Origin: Coenobita brevimanus
Lineage: Eukaryota; Arthropoda; Malacostraca; Decapoda; Coenobitidae
DNA length: 64,000 bases
Direction: 5' to 3'
NCBI GenBank assembly: GCA_032717465.1
Contig: CM064669.1
Coordinates: 51,488,194 to 51,552,193, forward strand
Numbering within the stretch: position 1 is the stretch's first letter; every line of letters starts with the position of its first letter. The notes beneath the pieces were generated by a model, which made no database searches, had not been told where the DNA came from, and was given only the letters and a program-made list of their open reading frames with translations. Made by a program: the position numbers and the translations under genes. Positions 30,401 to 39,917 of the stretch are shown in pieces.

Positions 30401-32622
30401 GATGGATCCTGGGTGATTCAGTGTCCTGAGGCTTGCTTTGAATTTCATTCTTTAACTTGGTCATAATCAGTGAAATAACAAAGGTGAGAGACATGCCACA
30501 GGCCCCACCCACTGCACAGTCCCAGGTCCTGGCAATGGATCTGGGACCCCTAGCCCACTAACCTTGACCAGTGGCTGAGGTAGTGGCCTAGGGCCACCCT
30601 GCCAGGACAGCTACAGGGACACCCTCCAATCGCGCCTTGGCACTGTAACTGTCCCGCCATTATATGCCTATTGACAGGGGAGCCTCCTGAGCGTTACTGC
30701 CAGGTTTGGGCCCCTCTCTATTGGGTGAAACAGCAGCTTGGAAACCACAATGCCCTGTACCCTCTGGCACAAGTTTGAGCCCCATCTCACCCCAGCCCCA
30801 CGATCTATGCTGGTGGAGCCTCATCATGCCTCCTCTCAAAAGGTCTGCCACTAGTTGAAGGGGAAATTTTCTGGCCGCATGCCCTTGGTGCCATCAACCC
30901 CAGTGACGTAGTGGGGTACATTGTGTGATATGTAAAGCGAATGTGGTATAGTGTATGAAAAAGAGGAAGTGTTTGGGAGACTATGCTGGTCTACTCTCCA
31001 TATTAGTGTCACTGAAAAAGTCAGCAAAGGGGGATGGTTAGGTAGCTTGTGAAACATCTACCTGCACAGTACTTTACCAGTACCATACATACGCTGCTTC
31101 CTTTGACCGACTGTCATGTTCATTTACCCCATACAAATGTTATGCAAACCATCCTTGGCTGATAAATATCACTTAGTTGGATGAAAAAAATGGGGATGCT
31201 AAACCCCTTTGTTCTGGAAAGTGATGTGAATCAGTGCCAGCAAGGTGAGAGTTTTCCAATTCGAAAGCACCAACATATGTGGCAAATAGCACCATGAGAG
31301 CTGAAATAGGAGCTTCATCCTGCACAACGTGACATAGCATCAAAAATTTCTTCACAAAACATGTGATAGAAAAAGATGGAACTAAGCTATTAAAAGAAAT
31401 ATTTATCAGAGAGTATGAAGAAGGAAAAACAAAATGGATAAAACAACTAAAGACCTACAGTACTTAAAAACTGTAAACATAAGCCAAACAGAAGTTAGAG
31501 ATATGACAGAAAATGAACTAAAAAAGACGGTCAAAGACTTGGATACCTTAAAATGGAAAAAAGAAATATGCACCAAAACTACTCTCGTCCTCGACAGACA
31601 ATATAAACACAAAGAAGTAACGTGGTTTGACAATATGGAAGGATCAAGCCTCCTAACAAAAGGCAGAACAAACACATTAAAATTACACTGGAGGAAGGGA
31701 CACCAGAACCAGGACTCAACATCCCCATCATGTGGAGAATCTGAGGAAATACACTTTATACTTGAATGTCCTGTTTAGGACACCATCATAAGAAAATGCT
31801 GTATACCTTCATGCAAAAAACATTACATGAAAAAGACAAAATGGCTGAAGTACTATTATTAACAGCCAAAAATTCAAGACACACCAAAAAATAATTCATC
31901 ACACAAGTATGGAAGAAGTAAAATCAAAAAAATAATACGAAAATGACGATGCAAGGGATTAGTACCATAGCAAAGGCAATCCCAACACTTGACTGGACTG
32001 GACTGGGGTTCAATATTGCTTCCGTTAATTCTGTCAGTGTGGATCTAAATATCAAAGGTATAACTTTAGAAGTAACCAATGTTACCAATTTTCATTACAT
32101 TACGTCCCTGAACTATTCTAACTAAGACTTACCTTTTAAGCCTAGTTTGAGATGGGGGAGCAAATTTTGTAGGGATAGTCATATAGTGGCTTAGGTTATG
32201 CTACTGCTCAGTAGCGGATGAATGTTGCGCCATATAGGCTGGCACAGGCGTGTGCACTCGGTCTATGCCAGGCCCTAGGTTAGGTTAAGTTAGTTTGGGT
32301 TAATTTAATGCAAAATAGTGTGTTTTTAATTAATTTTGATCTTGATTTTGGGGGATAAGCCCTGTTTTGGAAATCTTACTCAGAATTCCAAAAGAGGGAT
32401 TTTCCCCCAAAAATGAAGGTCAAAACTAATTAAAACAGTATTTTGCATTGGAAAACATAAATATAATAATAAAAGAAACCGTTGGTTACTTCTAAAAATT
32501 TACCATATCAAATTCTAACAATGCACTAGCAAGTATTAGGCAAAATATGGTATAAAACTAATCCATACCTTCAGTTCCAAAACTGCCTTAGACAGCTTTT
32601 TGGCAAGTGGTCTCTGTTCCAT
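23989..32622 (-). CDS. MPHOSPH6: MPHOSPH6 (MPP6)-like exosome cofactor with RG-rich tail (4 exons)
   Basis: The joined minus-strand exons are 32622-32569, 29480-29383, 26412-26278 and 24481-23989, all GT-AG with matching phases, giving 259 residues. In the known family, MPP6 is a small nuclear/nucleolar RNA-binding protein that ties the RNA exosome to the Mtr4 helicase during 5.8S rRNA and nuclear RNA processing. Seen here: N-terminal LSKAVLELKFMKK (the LS..LL.MKFM family start), the core RLSFGGMDPDVEKI (residues 70-83) and SVEEMAHHYKRK (111-122). The family is usually about 150-160 residues. Here residues 165-207 carry repeated RG/GRG units with phenylalanine and tyrosine, followed by an acidic stretch and a basic end (KGHKGKK). 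The start codon context GAGATGG is acceptable. Confidence 0.87.
24500..25060 (-). mobile_element. LINE A 3' portion in MPP6 intron 3
   Basis: The minus strand reads MQNSADFVCVVCRGEHEEIV, IRRPKHTEMTMVRWMCSVSL, NVRPGGAKIVTEEVRGKMGL and the tail CATGTTGGAACCTTTATAAA. Its 3' end lies about 20 bases before the MPP6 exon 4 acceptor and in the same orientation. Confidence 0.82.
25065..25220 (+). mobile_element. SINE F head fragment
   Basis: GCAATGCTGCTCTCGGGTGC, TCTTCCTTCCTTCTTTCCTT and GTCTATGGGTGACTCTACAC match 16415-16545. No tRNA-like part remains. Confidence 0.65.
25285..25415 (+). mobile_element. LINE B 3' tail, decayed
   Basis: GGATGACATGTAGGTGATTC then AAGCCACCCCTTCTTGAATT and GGAGTTTGGCTATATATAC follow the order of the LINE B tail, with many substitutions. 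Confidence 0.5.
25612..26010 (+). repeat. 199-bp tandem duplication in MPP6 intron 3
   Basis: TCCAACACCACAGG begins at 25626 and again at 25825. The units continue in parallel through GACAGCTCACC, GTAATTATTATTTTTTTT, ATGTGGAATATTTTAT and CTCAAAACCC to GGGACATCCAG. Non-coding. Confidence 0.85.
26278..26412 (-). CDS. MPHOSPH6: MPP6 exon 3 (core)
   Basis: The acceptor is TAACACAG and the donor CAA|GTAAGT. It encodes residues 52-95, including EFLPSRLSFGGMDPDVEKIN, the family signature. Confidence 0.88.
26501..29168 (-). mobile_element. mariner-like element interrupted by a Jockey-like LINE
   Basis: The left end CCAGGTGCTATCCAAAATTT and the right end, reverse-complemented CAAGGTGCTATCCAAAATTT, are flanked by TA at 26499-26500 and 29169-29170. 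The minus-strand coding remains run from about 27260 (FEMDIKMELQICIRFCANLG), through KFSSSSMRNDIRAFTMFVKK and FDPRLLTTDQMQQCTDVCSE, to a C-terminal FPKNEDQTERVLF. The catalytic DDD core is deleted. The LINE at about 27490-29025 lies between the coding part and the right end. Confidence 0.83.
27508..29020 (+). mobile_element. Jockey-like LINE, endonuclease plus C-terminus, RT deleted
   Basis: The 27508-28140 ORF holds an AP-endonuclease: HFCNICGLSSNFLTIEHHLS, LLFLTETQLSE, GGCCVYVHNDL, CAVYLPPN and SILGDFNVHHHLW. After a junction at about 28200 the frame resumes with LNMLGVSFTQDLSWKDHITS, LSRLRNFFTPAQLLTLYTGF and a C-terminus SFKRSVSRHLEMNGS, then an A-run at 29009-29020. The whole RT core is missing. 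A G-run at 27539-27551 and frame shifts add damage. It inserted into the mariner-like element. Confidence 0.85.
29205..29375 (+). repeat. Dispersed repeat G, copy 2
   Basis: CATCTCTCCATCTTCAGTGC, AGAATATGATGCTAGTCACA and GGATGTAGAGCC match the family. It abuts the donor of MPP6 exon 2 (29377-29382). Confidence 0.6.
29383..29480 (-). CDS. MPHOSPH6: MPP6 exon 2
   Basis: The acceptor is CATTTACAG and the donor GAGC|GTAAGT. It encodes residues 19-50 (FMKKSKEKAALQEENDERQQ then LYQDQLQSLHEG), a predicted charged helix. Repeat G ends a few bases past its donor. Confidence 0.85.
29605..29690 (+). mobile_element. LINE A 3' tip
   Basis: GTGACCAAGGCCAACACACG then GCATGTTGGAGCCTTTATGA and an AATAAT-type tail give the last 80 bases of LINE A. 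The following 29691-31180 has no recognised gene; 29870-29900 looks weakly A-box-like (TGGTGTAGTGG). Confidence 0.72.
31350..31930 (+). mobile_element. Non-LTR retrotransposon C-terminal fragment
   Basis: The ORF 31434-31778 reads VRDMTENELKKTVKDLDTLK, then DNMEGSSLLTKGRTNTLKLH and CGESEEIHFILECP, a Cys/His C-terminal domain common in LINE polymerases. Clade unknown. It lies in MPP6 intron 1, opposite to the gene. Confidence 0.6.
32569..32622 (-). CDS. MPHOSPH6: MPP6 exon 1 (start)
   Basis: It encodes MEQRPLAKKLSKAVLELK, 18 codons, ending AAG|GTATGG in phase 0. It is the only in-frame Met that joins the conserved KFM motif of the next exon. Confidence 0.83.
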
Positions 32623-33890
32623 CTCCACAAAGTAGTTCACACTTCAACGAAACCTTCTGAAGCTTGCGGACCTAATTAACTCACCACCTATGGTACTCTT
32701 CAGTGGGAAATTTCCCGCAGCATCCTCCTAAATTAAGATAAATTGTGCACGGCACCTGATAGTCGCTCTTCTCCTCCTTGAGTACAGAGTCTATCCCTGT
32801 TCCCAAATCTTTTGCATCGGCGCTAGTTTTCAGTATTTTCGTTATCTATTACCTTATGCGAGTCGGACCCTACACGGCTACACCATCATGCATACAGTAC
32901 ATCGAGGTGGGTTTGATTTGCCATGTGGATAGAGTGAGACGAACTGGAGGAGGAGGACGAAACCGAGAATGAGATCATATGGGGGAGGTGGAGTAAACAT
33001 GGGCGATTCCCCGTCAGGGCGAATCTCCGTCATTATAGAAATAATATTACTACGATAATTAATTTTTATGAGGAACCACCAATAATCTAAGTTCATTCAA
33101 TAGCGAAGGTTTGGATATTTTAGTTGCACATTGCCTCGCTTATGACGGAACTATAATCTATCGTCACCCACAGCTCTCATTAATTTTAATTGGTACTACA
33201 ATATCCTGGCTATGTTTTAAATTGACTCTGAAAAGATAAAAGTATAATAATATCAAATAATATCCAGTGTCTTGCATCACGAGAGCAGTGTATGAGCTGG
33301 CTTTGTCAACAGATGGCACTGTGGTCGCCGGTGTTTCGTCTGTTTGTTTACAAGGTTGATAGACACTGATTGTGTACAAAGCAGAATCCGTGGCAGTGCT
33401 AATAAACATGGACACCGCTGTGTTGTGAAAAAGTCTGATGGACTGACACCGACATACATTTTCATTTCTTCCCAAGACAAACGAGGTACGTAAAATGAAT
33501 TGAGGTAACCAGTCAAACATCAATAAATATACTACGGTCAGAAATTCAGGTGTAAATTAAGCAAAAACAACAGTAAGTACACCTGTGAAAGAAAGCTGTA
33601 GGAAATCACTGATTCATTCCTCATAATTATGATGAAGGTTAATTTAGGTATTGATACTGCCGTACAGTACAACTGCTACCGTACATTCACAGCGTAGCAT
33701 ACAGTATTATTAACTGGCCATTAAGCGATCAGTATTGACGATTGTGCTATGATGACAGTGTTATTGATCATGTGAAGATGATATTGAAGGTATGCACCAT
33801 TTATTATTAAAAGATGGTATTTTAGCAATAACAGGAGATTACTGTTACATACAGGTAGGAACCATGTAATAGAATACAAATTTCCCTAAG
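32623..33890. other. MPP6 upstream region
   Basis: No coding exon is recognised. Just inside MPP6 intron 1, 32274-32288 holds two tandem TTAGG-like units (TAGGTTAGGTTAAG). An exon-like segment ending CGAG|GTACGT near 33487 could be a non-coding first exon of an unseen + strand gene, but nothing downstream supports this. No TATA box is evident next to the MPP6 start. Confidence 0.3.
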
Positions 33891-33894
33891 CCAT

Positions 33895-34164
33895 ATGAGA
33901 AATACACTGAGGTGGTTTGGACATGTGGAGAGAATGGAGAATGAAAGACTGACTAAGAGGGTGTATGTAGGTGAGGTGAAGGGAGGGAGAGGGAGAGGTA
34001 GACCGAGGATGAGGTGGAGGGATGGAGTTGAGAGGTATATGAGGAAGGGGGGGGTGAGTTGGGGGGAGGGGAGTCAAATGGTGGGTGGCAGAGTGACTTG
34101 GAGGCGTTTTGTCTGCGGCCACCCTTTGCGGGATTAGGGCGTCGGGCTATAGATAGATAGACAT
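33895..34164 (+). mobile_element. LINE B 3' end
   Basis: It reads NTLRWFGHVERMENERLTKR, VYVGEVKGGRGRGRPRMRWR, DGVERYMRKGG and the tail GGCCACCCTTTGCGGGATTA to ATAGATAGATAG. It is very similar to 50560-50818. Confidence 0.87.
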
Positions 34165-34169
34165 ATGAG

Positions 34170-34970
34170 GTGTGTATATATACAGCTACCGCAAACTGAG
34201 ATGGATGTTGCGGGAATTGAATGGAAAGGTGAAGAGTGGAGTTATCAGCATATGAGTGGATAGGGTTAGATGTACAGCGTAGAAGGTCATCGATGAATAA
34301 AAGGAAGAGAGTTGGTGATAGGTTAGAGCCCTGAGGAACACCGCTGTTAATAGATCTAGGAGAAGTACGATGGCCGCCTGCAACAGTGGCTATAGAATGA
34401 CCAGAAAGGAAGCTAGAGATGAAGGCACAGATAGAAGGATAGAGACTGTAAGAGGGCAGTTTGGAAATTAAAGATTTAAGCCAGACTCGATTGAAAGCCT
34501 TTGAGATGTCAAGTGCAATATCAAAGCTTTCACCAAAATCCCAAAAGGAGGATGACCAGGAGTTTGAAAGGTAGGTGAGAAGATCGCCCGTGGAGCGTCC
34601 CTGACGGAACCCATACTGACGATCAGAAAGAAGGTTGTGATAAGAATGATGCTTTAAAATTTTTCTATTAAGAATAGACTCAAAAACTTTTGAGATACAG
34701 GATGTTAAAAATTGGACAATAGTTAGAGGGTTGGGAATGGTCACCTTTCCTTGGGACCGGCTGAATGAGAGCAAACTTCCAGCAAGAAGGAAAGGTACAA
34801 GTTGATAGACAAAGGCGAAAGAGTTTGCCTAGGCAGGGTGCAAGCACAGAAGCACAGTTCTCGAGAACAACAGGAGGAACTCCATCAGGCCCATATGCAT
34901 CACTTTACATTTTCTTTGACATTTCAGTTTACTTATTTAACTTGATGGGTAAATAAGAGTTGGGATGAAC
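34170..34970 (-). mobile_element. Jockey-like LINE RT domain with altered YADD box
   Basis: The minus strand reads FLTSCISKVFESILNRKILK, RQYGFRQGRSTGDLLTYLSN, FDIALDISKAFNRVW, SGVPQGSNLSPTLFLLFIDD and then HSYADNSTLHLSI. The catalytic pair is AD-N instead of ADD, which should inactivate the polymerase. It may complement the part missing at 28200. The region 34971-35660 shows no recognised feature. Confidence 0.8.
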
Positions 34971-35664
34971 TGATGTAGTTATTTATTTATTTGTCTTACA
35001 CTATATCTTTCCCAACACTTCCAGAGCTGTGTACTCAGTGAGGTCAGTGACTGCTCTGCTCAGCTGGTGCATGTGCTAGTTGGTAGGACATCACCCTCAT
35101 AGTCAGCAGCATCAACCAATACTTCATCAACCAAACCATCTTCGGCATCACCCAGGTCAGTGGGGTCATCTGAAGGCTGCAGCAATGAGAGGAGAGGAGG
35201 AAGCACTTATGACAATTGTATACAAGTACCTGTCTGTTGGAATGTCCCAGGCTGTACCCAACTGGCTGGCAGCACTATAGGTAATATTTACTATATTTTG
35301 TCAGTGTACTGCACAAATCCTGCACCAGCAGCACACAACACATGTAATAGTGTCCTCAAGCACATCTGAAATGTGAACCCAGTGAACTGTGGGCTCAAGC
35401 TGCCCTCCTCCTGCAGTTCACCATCCATTTTTCTGGGGATAGGGAGGGAGCTGAGGAATGTTTGTCAAACCTGGCAGCGGAGCTGACCAGTACACCACGT
35501 GAAGGCATCTGTCTTTGTATACTTTACTGAGCTTATATTGTTTGTAAAATGGCTTCTGTACTGCATCTGTCTTCACTCAGTGTCAACATACACTTCACAA
35601 TGAAGTCATTTAGATGGAATATCAAAGCAACAGACTCTGAACCATTTTTGTTAATAGTAAACTT

Positions 35665-36230
35665 ATGGGTCTGTTTTTCTATCTGTCTTTCTCTATCTGT
35701 CTGTTGCAAGGTACCTTATTCCTGTAAGGGATGGCCACTAACAACTTGCCTCCATGTTGCCCTGTCCCCTACCCTCCCTCCAACTCACACCCCTCCTCTC
35801 TCATATCTTTCTTCATTCCATCTCTCCATCTTATCCTTGGTCTCTCCCTCCACCTCATTCATGTGCACTCTTCCTGTCAGTCTCTCATTCCCCATCTTCC
35901 CCACTCCATCTTTCCATCTCATCCTTGATCTCCCTTGCACTCTTCCAGTCAGTCTGTCATTCCCTATCCTCTCCACTTCATGTCATCCTTGGTCTCCCCC
36001 TCCACCCCCTTCACACACACTCTTCAGGTCAGTCTCTCATTGTCCATCCTTTCCACTCCATCTCTCTCCTCATTCTTGGTCTTCCCCTCCCCCTCTTCCC
36101 CTCCACCTCACTCACAAACTCTTCTAGTCAGTCTCTAATTCTCCATCCTCTTCACATAGCCAAACCATCTCAGAGTATTTCTCTTAACACTTACAACCAC
36201 ATCAACACCACAGTGCTCCTTTACGTCTTC
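35665..36230 (-). mobile_element. LINE B 3' end with internal tandem expansion
   Basis: On the minus strand the MENERLT..V..EVEG block occurs about four times in tandem (blocks near 36130, 36045, 35965 and 35890), each 70-90 bases, before the usual tail GGCCATCCCTTACAGGAATA near 35730. Other copies have this block once. Confidence 0.75.
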
Positions 36231-36299
36231 ATTTGTCAGTCTGTCTGTTTGTCTTCTTATCACAGCATGAAATAACCATCTTTCCATCTTGACTACCGA

Positions 36300-36530
36300 G
36301 ATGTCCCATCCATCCATCATCCAATCCTACACTGCCCCATGAGGAGCATAGAAGCCTGGGGCTAGGCAGTTGGTCCTGACATTTAAGATGAGAGTGACCA
36401 ACCTCACTCATCCCTGAGTGGCATTACGTGAGCAATAAACCCCAATCACCCCTTGGATATAAACCTTCACCGGCTCAGTCCGATTGGAGCACAGTAATTA
36501 CCCGCTAAACCACCAGGTGCCAGGAAGGGA
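36300..36530 (-). mobile_element. tRNA-like SINE F with clear A and B boxes
   Basis: On the minus strand the A box TGGTTTAGCGG (36512-36502) and B box GGTTTATATCC (36465-36455) are spaced as in tRNA genes. The body GGGGTGATTGGGGTTTATTG follows and the tail is (GGAT)n at about 36303-36320. This is the best copy for defining the head. Confidence 0.78.
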
Positions 36531-36534
36531 AAAA

Positions 36535-36730
36535 AAAAAAGAAAAATAGAATCCATATACCAGATAACAAATGTCGTTCATTCATAAAAAATCTATAACA
36601 CTTGGACTTAAACTACTGTAGGTTGAAGTTTTGAGGGAAAGTATTCTGGGGAAGTGAGTTCCAAAGAGAAGCAGTTTGGGGAATAGATGATATCTGATAG
36701 GCAGAAGTTGTTTAGTATGGCAGTGTATCA
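36535..36730 (-). mobile_element. LINE M 3' fragment, copy 1
   Basis: TCATTCATAAAAAATCTATA, GTAGGTTGAAGTTTTGAGGG and GGGGAAGTGAGTTCCAAAGA match 40385-40605. In the second copy the minus strand reads NCISLELTSPELFPSKLQPT then a poly(A)-like end, so polarity is probably minus. Confidence 0.6.
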
Positions 36731-36754
36731 GAGTGTAAAAAAAAATAAAAATTC

Positions 36755-36895
36755 CCAGATGAGGTCATAGAGTGTGATCTCAGGGATAAGGGATTGATAG
36801 AGAGGGTGCTAGAGATTGAGCAGCATGGAGAGCAGCCTTCCAGTGAGCAAGACCTACACATACAAGCTTGTAGGAGCCTTGATAAATGATAGATG
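36755..36895 (+). mobile_element. LINE A 3' tip
   Basis: GAGGTCATAGAGTGTGATCT, GGATTGATAGAGAGGGTGCT, GAGCAGCATGGAGAGC and TTGTAGGAGCCTTGATAAAT are the end of the LINE A 3' region as at 22410-22560. Confidence 0.78.
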
Positions 36896-37004
36896 GACAG
36901 GTAAATAGACAGATGGACATGAATAGACAGACAAACAGGTAGCAAGATATATAATGCTTTGTTTTGATGTACAATGAGTAGGTTTAATTTATTTATTTAT
37001 TTAT

Positions 37005-37126
37005 TTTTTCTAGATCTGGGAGCAGGGCAATGACATGGCAGGGACAGGGCAACATGGAGGAGATTTGTTTGTGGCCACCCCTTACAGGATTGAGGCGTCT
37101 GATAATAGATATATAGATAGATAGTA
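37005..37126 (+). mobile_element. LINE B 3' tip with (GATA)n
   Basis: GGGCAACATGGAGGAGATTT, GTTTGTGGCCACCCCTTACA and GGATTGAGGCGTCTGATAAT precede ATAGATATATAGATAGATAG. It is a 5'-truncated LINE B insert. Confidence 0.82.
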
Positions 37127-37227
37127 AAGCACACAACATGGCCCATAATGACCTCCATCAGTGCTGCCTTCAGTTGGACTCTAATGGGGTGACCGATAGG
37201 AAGGTAAGAGCACGGCTTAGTGTAAGA

Positions 37228-37424
37228 AGTGGAGTATAGTAGTGGTAGTAAGGGTTGCAGTAGTGGTTGTAGTGGGTGTGGTAATTACAGTAGTAGTACT
37301 TATTGTTGTAGCAGCAGTAGTAATAGTGATGGTTGTAGTGGTAGTAATAGTAGTAGTTGTGATGGTTGTAGTAGTAGTAATAGTAGTAGTAGTAGTAGTT
37401 GTGATAGTTGTAGTAGTAATCAAA
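37228..37424 (+). repeat. (TAG/TTG)n trinucleotide-rich tract
   Basis: About 200 bases of imperfect GTA/GTT/GTG triplets. All three frames look open for that reason. No gene is implied. Confidence 0.85.
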
Positions 37425-37450
37425 CAGAGAGGCATTGATGTTTAATTTAC

Positions 37451-37716
37451 ACAGGCATGTTGGAGCCTTTATAAATGATATAAACAGAGAGGGGTTGATA
37501 TCATATGTTTGTATCATTTATAAAGGCTTCAACATGCCTTTATAAATGATACAAACAGAGAGGGGTTGATATCAAAAGTTTGTGTCGTTTATAAAGGCTC
37601 CAACATGCCTTTATAAATGATACAAACAGAGAGGGGTTGATATCGTATGTTTGTGTCGTTTATAAAGGCTCCAACATGCCTTTATAAATGATACAAACAG
37701 AGAGGGGTTGATATCG
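37451..37716 (+). repeat. 71-bp tandem hairpin array derived from the LINE A tail
   Basis: GCCTTTATAAATGATA starts near 37465, 37536, 37607 and 37678, an exact 71-bp period. Within each unit GCCTTTATAAATGATACAAA is followed about 21 bases later by its inverted copy TTTGTATCATTTATAAAGGC (one or two changes), so each unit folds into a hairpin with a roughly 21-bp stem. The outer part CATGTTGGAGCCTTTATAAA is the LINE A 3' end. Confidence 0.88.
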
Positions 37717-37914
37717 CATCCTCACACAGTTAGTGCAGATTTAAAGAGAGTTTTATTGTAGCATGAAAAAATATTTTGGAAATTGGCTGTTTGGATTCAG
37801 TAATGTGTACTGTATTGTAAATGAGTTTTTATTCCTGTAGAACAGATTGACTCTATCGGATACGTTTATGCGAAGCTACAGAATGTGGTGAATGTTTTTG
37901 GTGTATCAGAATTC

Positions 37915-38025
37915 TGGGGGCTTGAATGATGAGTGAGTGGAAGTGTGGCCCATTGGACAGGGCAAACTTGGGCTGTCTGGACATTGCTACTCTTCACCCT
38001 GTCCTAGGGTGGGAAAGGAGGTCCC

Positions 38026-38057
<32 letters not shown>
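37915..38057 (+). repeat. Dispersed repeat I, copy 2
   Basis: GGGCTGTCTGGACATTGCTA, CCTGTCCTAGGGTGGGAAAG and then ten GAT units. It is nearly identical to 11225-11370. Confidence 0.75.
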
Positions 38058-38058
<1 letters not shown>

Positions 38059-38159
38059 AATAGAACAGTAATGAGAAGCTTCACAGTCTGTTGTATAACA
38101 CAAGCATTGTGGCTGCCCTGGATGCCGGTACCTTCAGCCTATATGTTTTTTTTTAAAGT

Positions 38160-38935
38160 GTGTGTATGTGTGTGTGTTCTTACCTAATTGTATCTTTACA
38201 GGAATGAGTCAAGCTTGTACTGTCCGATGTATTAAACCATTTTTATGATACATATCCTTAAATTTATGAAATGTTTGGACACACTGTTTCATTTGGTAGT
38301 GCATTCCACTGATCAGTTGCACTATTTGGGAAACAGAATTTCCCTGTGTCTTTATTGCATCTCTTTTTATGTAACTTTTTGCAGTGTCCTCTTGCTGATG
38401 CTTCCCCATAGGTTATATATTCATTTATGTCCATTTCATTTTATGGATTTATATGGCATTATCATTTCTCCCCTTTTCCTTCTCTCCTGTAGTGTTAGTA
38501 GATTCAATTTTTCTAGTCTTTCTTCATAGCTTAGATCCCTTTAGCTTGGTACCCATCTTGTAGCTGCCCTTTGTACTTTTTAAATCTTATCTATGTGTTT
38601 TTTGAGATGAGGATTCCAGACTGCTGATGCATACTCCAAGGTTGGTCTGGTGAATGATGTTATTATCTCTCTCAGCATGTCTTCATGTATATATGGGAAT
38701 GCTATTCTCATATTGCAAGCAGTGTATACATGTTACGTACCTTCTCACTGATGTGGTCAGCTGGAGATAGTCTGTTATTGATAGTCACTCCTAGGTCCTT
38801 CTCCCTTTTTGATACCGGTATGTCTGATATGTGCAGGGTTGGTCTTCCTAACTTATAACCCCAATCTGATCTTTTCTCACTTTTATCAAACTTAATTACA
38901 TGACACTTGTTCACATTATATTCCATTTGCCATTT
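38160..38935 (-). mobile_element. LINE D 3' portion
   Basis: The minus strand reads WQMEYNVNKCHVIKFDKSEK, HISDIPVSKREKDLGVTINN and RLSPADHISEKV, then a decayed thumb region and a 3' end with GACTCATTCCTGTAAAGATA, as in the copy at 14480. Confidence 0.78.
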
Positions 38936-39073
38936 ATTGCTCCACTGTGTGTGTATGTGTGGGGGGGGAGGGGAAGAAGCAACCAGAGGCCAATGACTAT
39001 GCATATTGTAAGAAAAGCTCTGTTCCATTGGCTGAAAACTATGTAGTATTAACTCAGAATTTTCCATCCACAG

Positions 39074-39215
39074 AAGTTCAGGCCCCTGGATCTGTGGCCC
39101 AAGAAGACCCATGCCATCTGATGCAGTCTGACAGTGGCAGATGAAGCTCCTCACACCTAAGATATCAAGAAGCGAATTTCCCACCACGCAGGTATGCTGT
39201 CAAGGCATAAATAAA
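39074..39215 (+). pseudogene. RPL35: RPL35 (uL29) last-exon pseudogene
   Basis: After TCCATCCACAG it reads KFRPLDLWPKKTHAI, then a stop where ribosomal protein L35 has an Arg, then shifted remains (IKKR, FPTT). It ends in a segment that reads RYAVKA-stop (39193-39210), directly followed by AATAAA (39210-39215), as in compact ribosomal protein genes. Several CGN-to-TGG, CAT or TGA changes and at least two frameshifts prove decay. The preserved acceptor-like CAG suggests a genomic, not processed, copy. Confidence 0.8.
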
Positions 39216-39274
39216 TGTCGGAATATTTACTTTTTAACCCCCACTGAACTGTTTTTAATTCCCCCTGAAGAGTT

Positions 39275-39412
39275 AGATGACTGCAAGTGTGTGAGAATGT
39301 TAGATGTCTGAGCAATTGTGTGAGAATGTTAGATGTCTGAGCAATTGTGTGAGAATGTTAGATGTTTGAGCAACTGTGTGAGAATGTTAGATGACTGCAG
39401 TTGTGTAAGAAT
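39275..39412 (+). repeat. 29-bp minisatellite, about 4.5 units
   Basis: GTGTGAGAATGTTAGATG recurs with TAGATG at 39301, 39330, 39359 and 39388, a period of exactly 29. Non-coding. The region 39413-39890 shows no recognised feature. Confidence 0.88.
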
Positions 39413-39917
39413 GATAGGGAATGTTTAATTATGTGTATCTCTTGTCATTTTTTATCCCACAGTGAAAAATAAATTATGCATCATGTGAAATATGAGTTTT
39501 TTTTTTCCCAGAGTCATACCACAAGAGGCTTTTGCAGACTTAACACATCTTTGTGATTCATTCCCATTGCATCTCAGTGTCCTTTTGTATGTAACTAGTA
39601 ATGAACAAAATAATGCAGGAGAATACTGAGTTGCAAAAATGAAGATAAATCACTAACAAAATGGAGCTACAGTGCCTGCCATACAACTCATAATGTGGCC
39701 TCTTGTGGGTTGCGCCATCCACTCGCGTGATAGTTTTCTTTGCTATTTACATCTTACTCTTATAGATTAGTCACTTACAGGAGCAGTCTAGCGTGGACTA
39801 ACCTACTTTAAGTTTTCCCCTCATATGCTTTTTGCTTTTCCAATTTCTTGTAGTTATCCTTCCATGTTTTTTGTTTATGTTTTGTTTTGCCAAGCTTTTG
39901 CAGTTAAATTTGCATGT

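Noticed and set aside
29767..30900. Coding exons in the 29.7-30.9 kb region
   Set aside because: Short ORFs show no family resemblance and no consistent splice phases.
33164..33523. 119-codon minus-strand ORF upstream of MPP6
   Set aside because: No recognisable domain and no start or splice support; probably chance.
37451..37716. CRISPR-like array
   Set aside because: The units are contiguous 71-bp hairpins without unique spacers, in a eukaryotic LINE tail.
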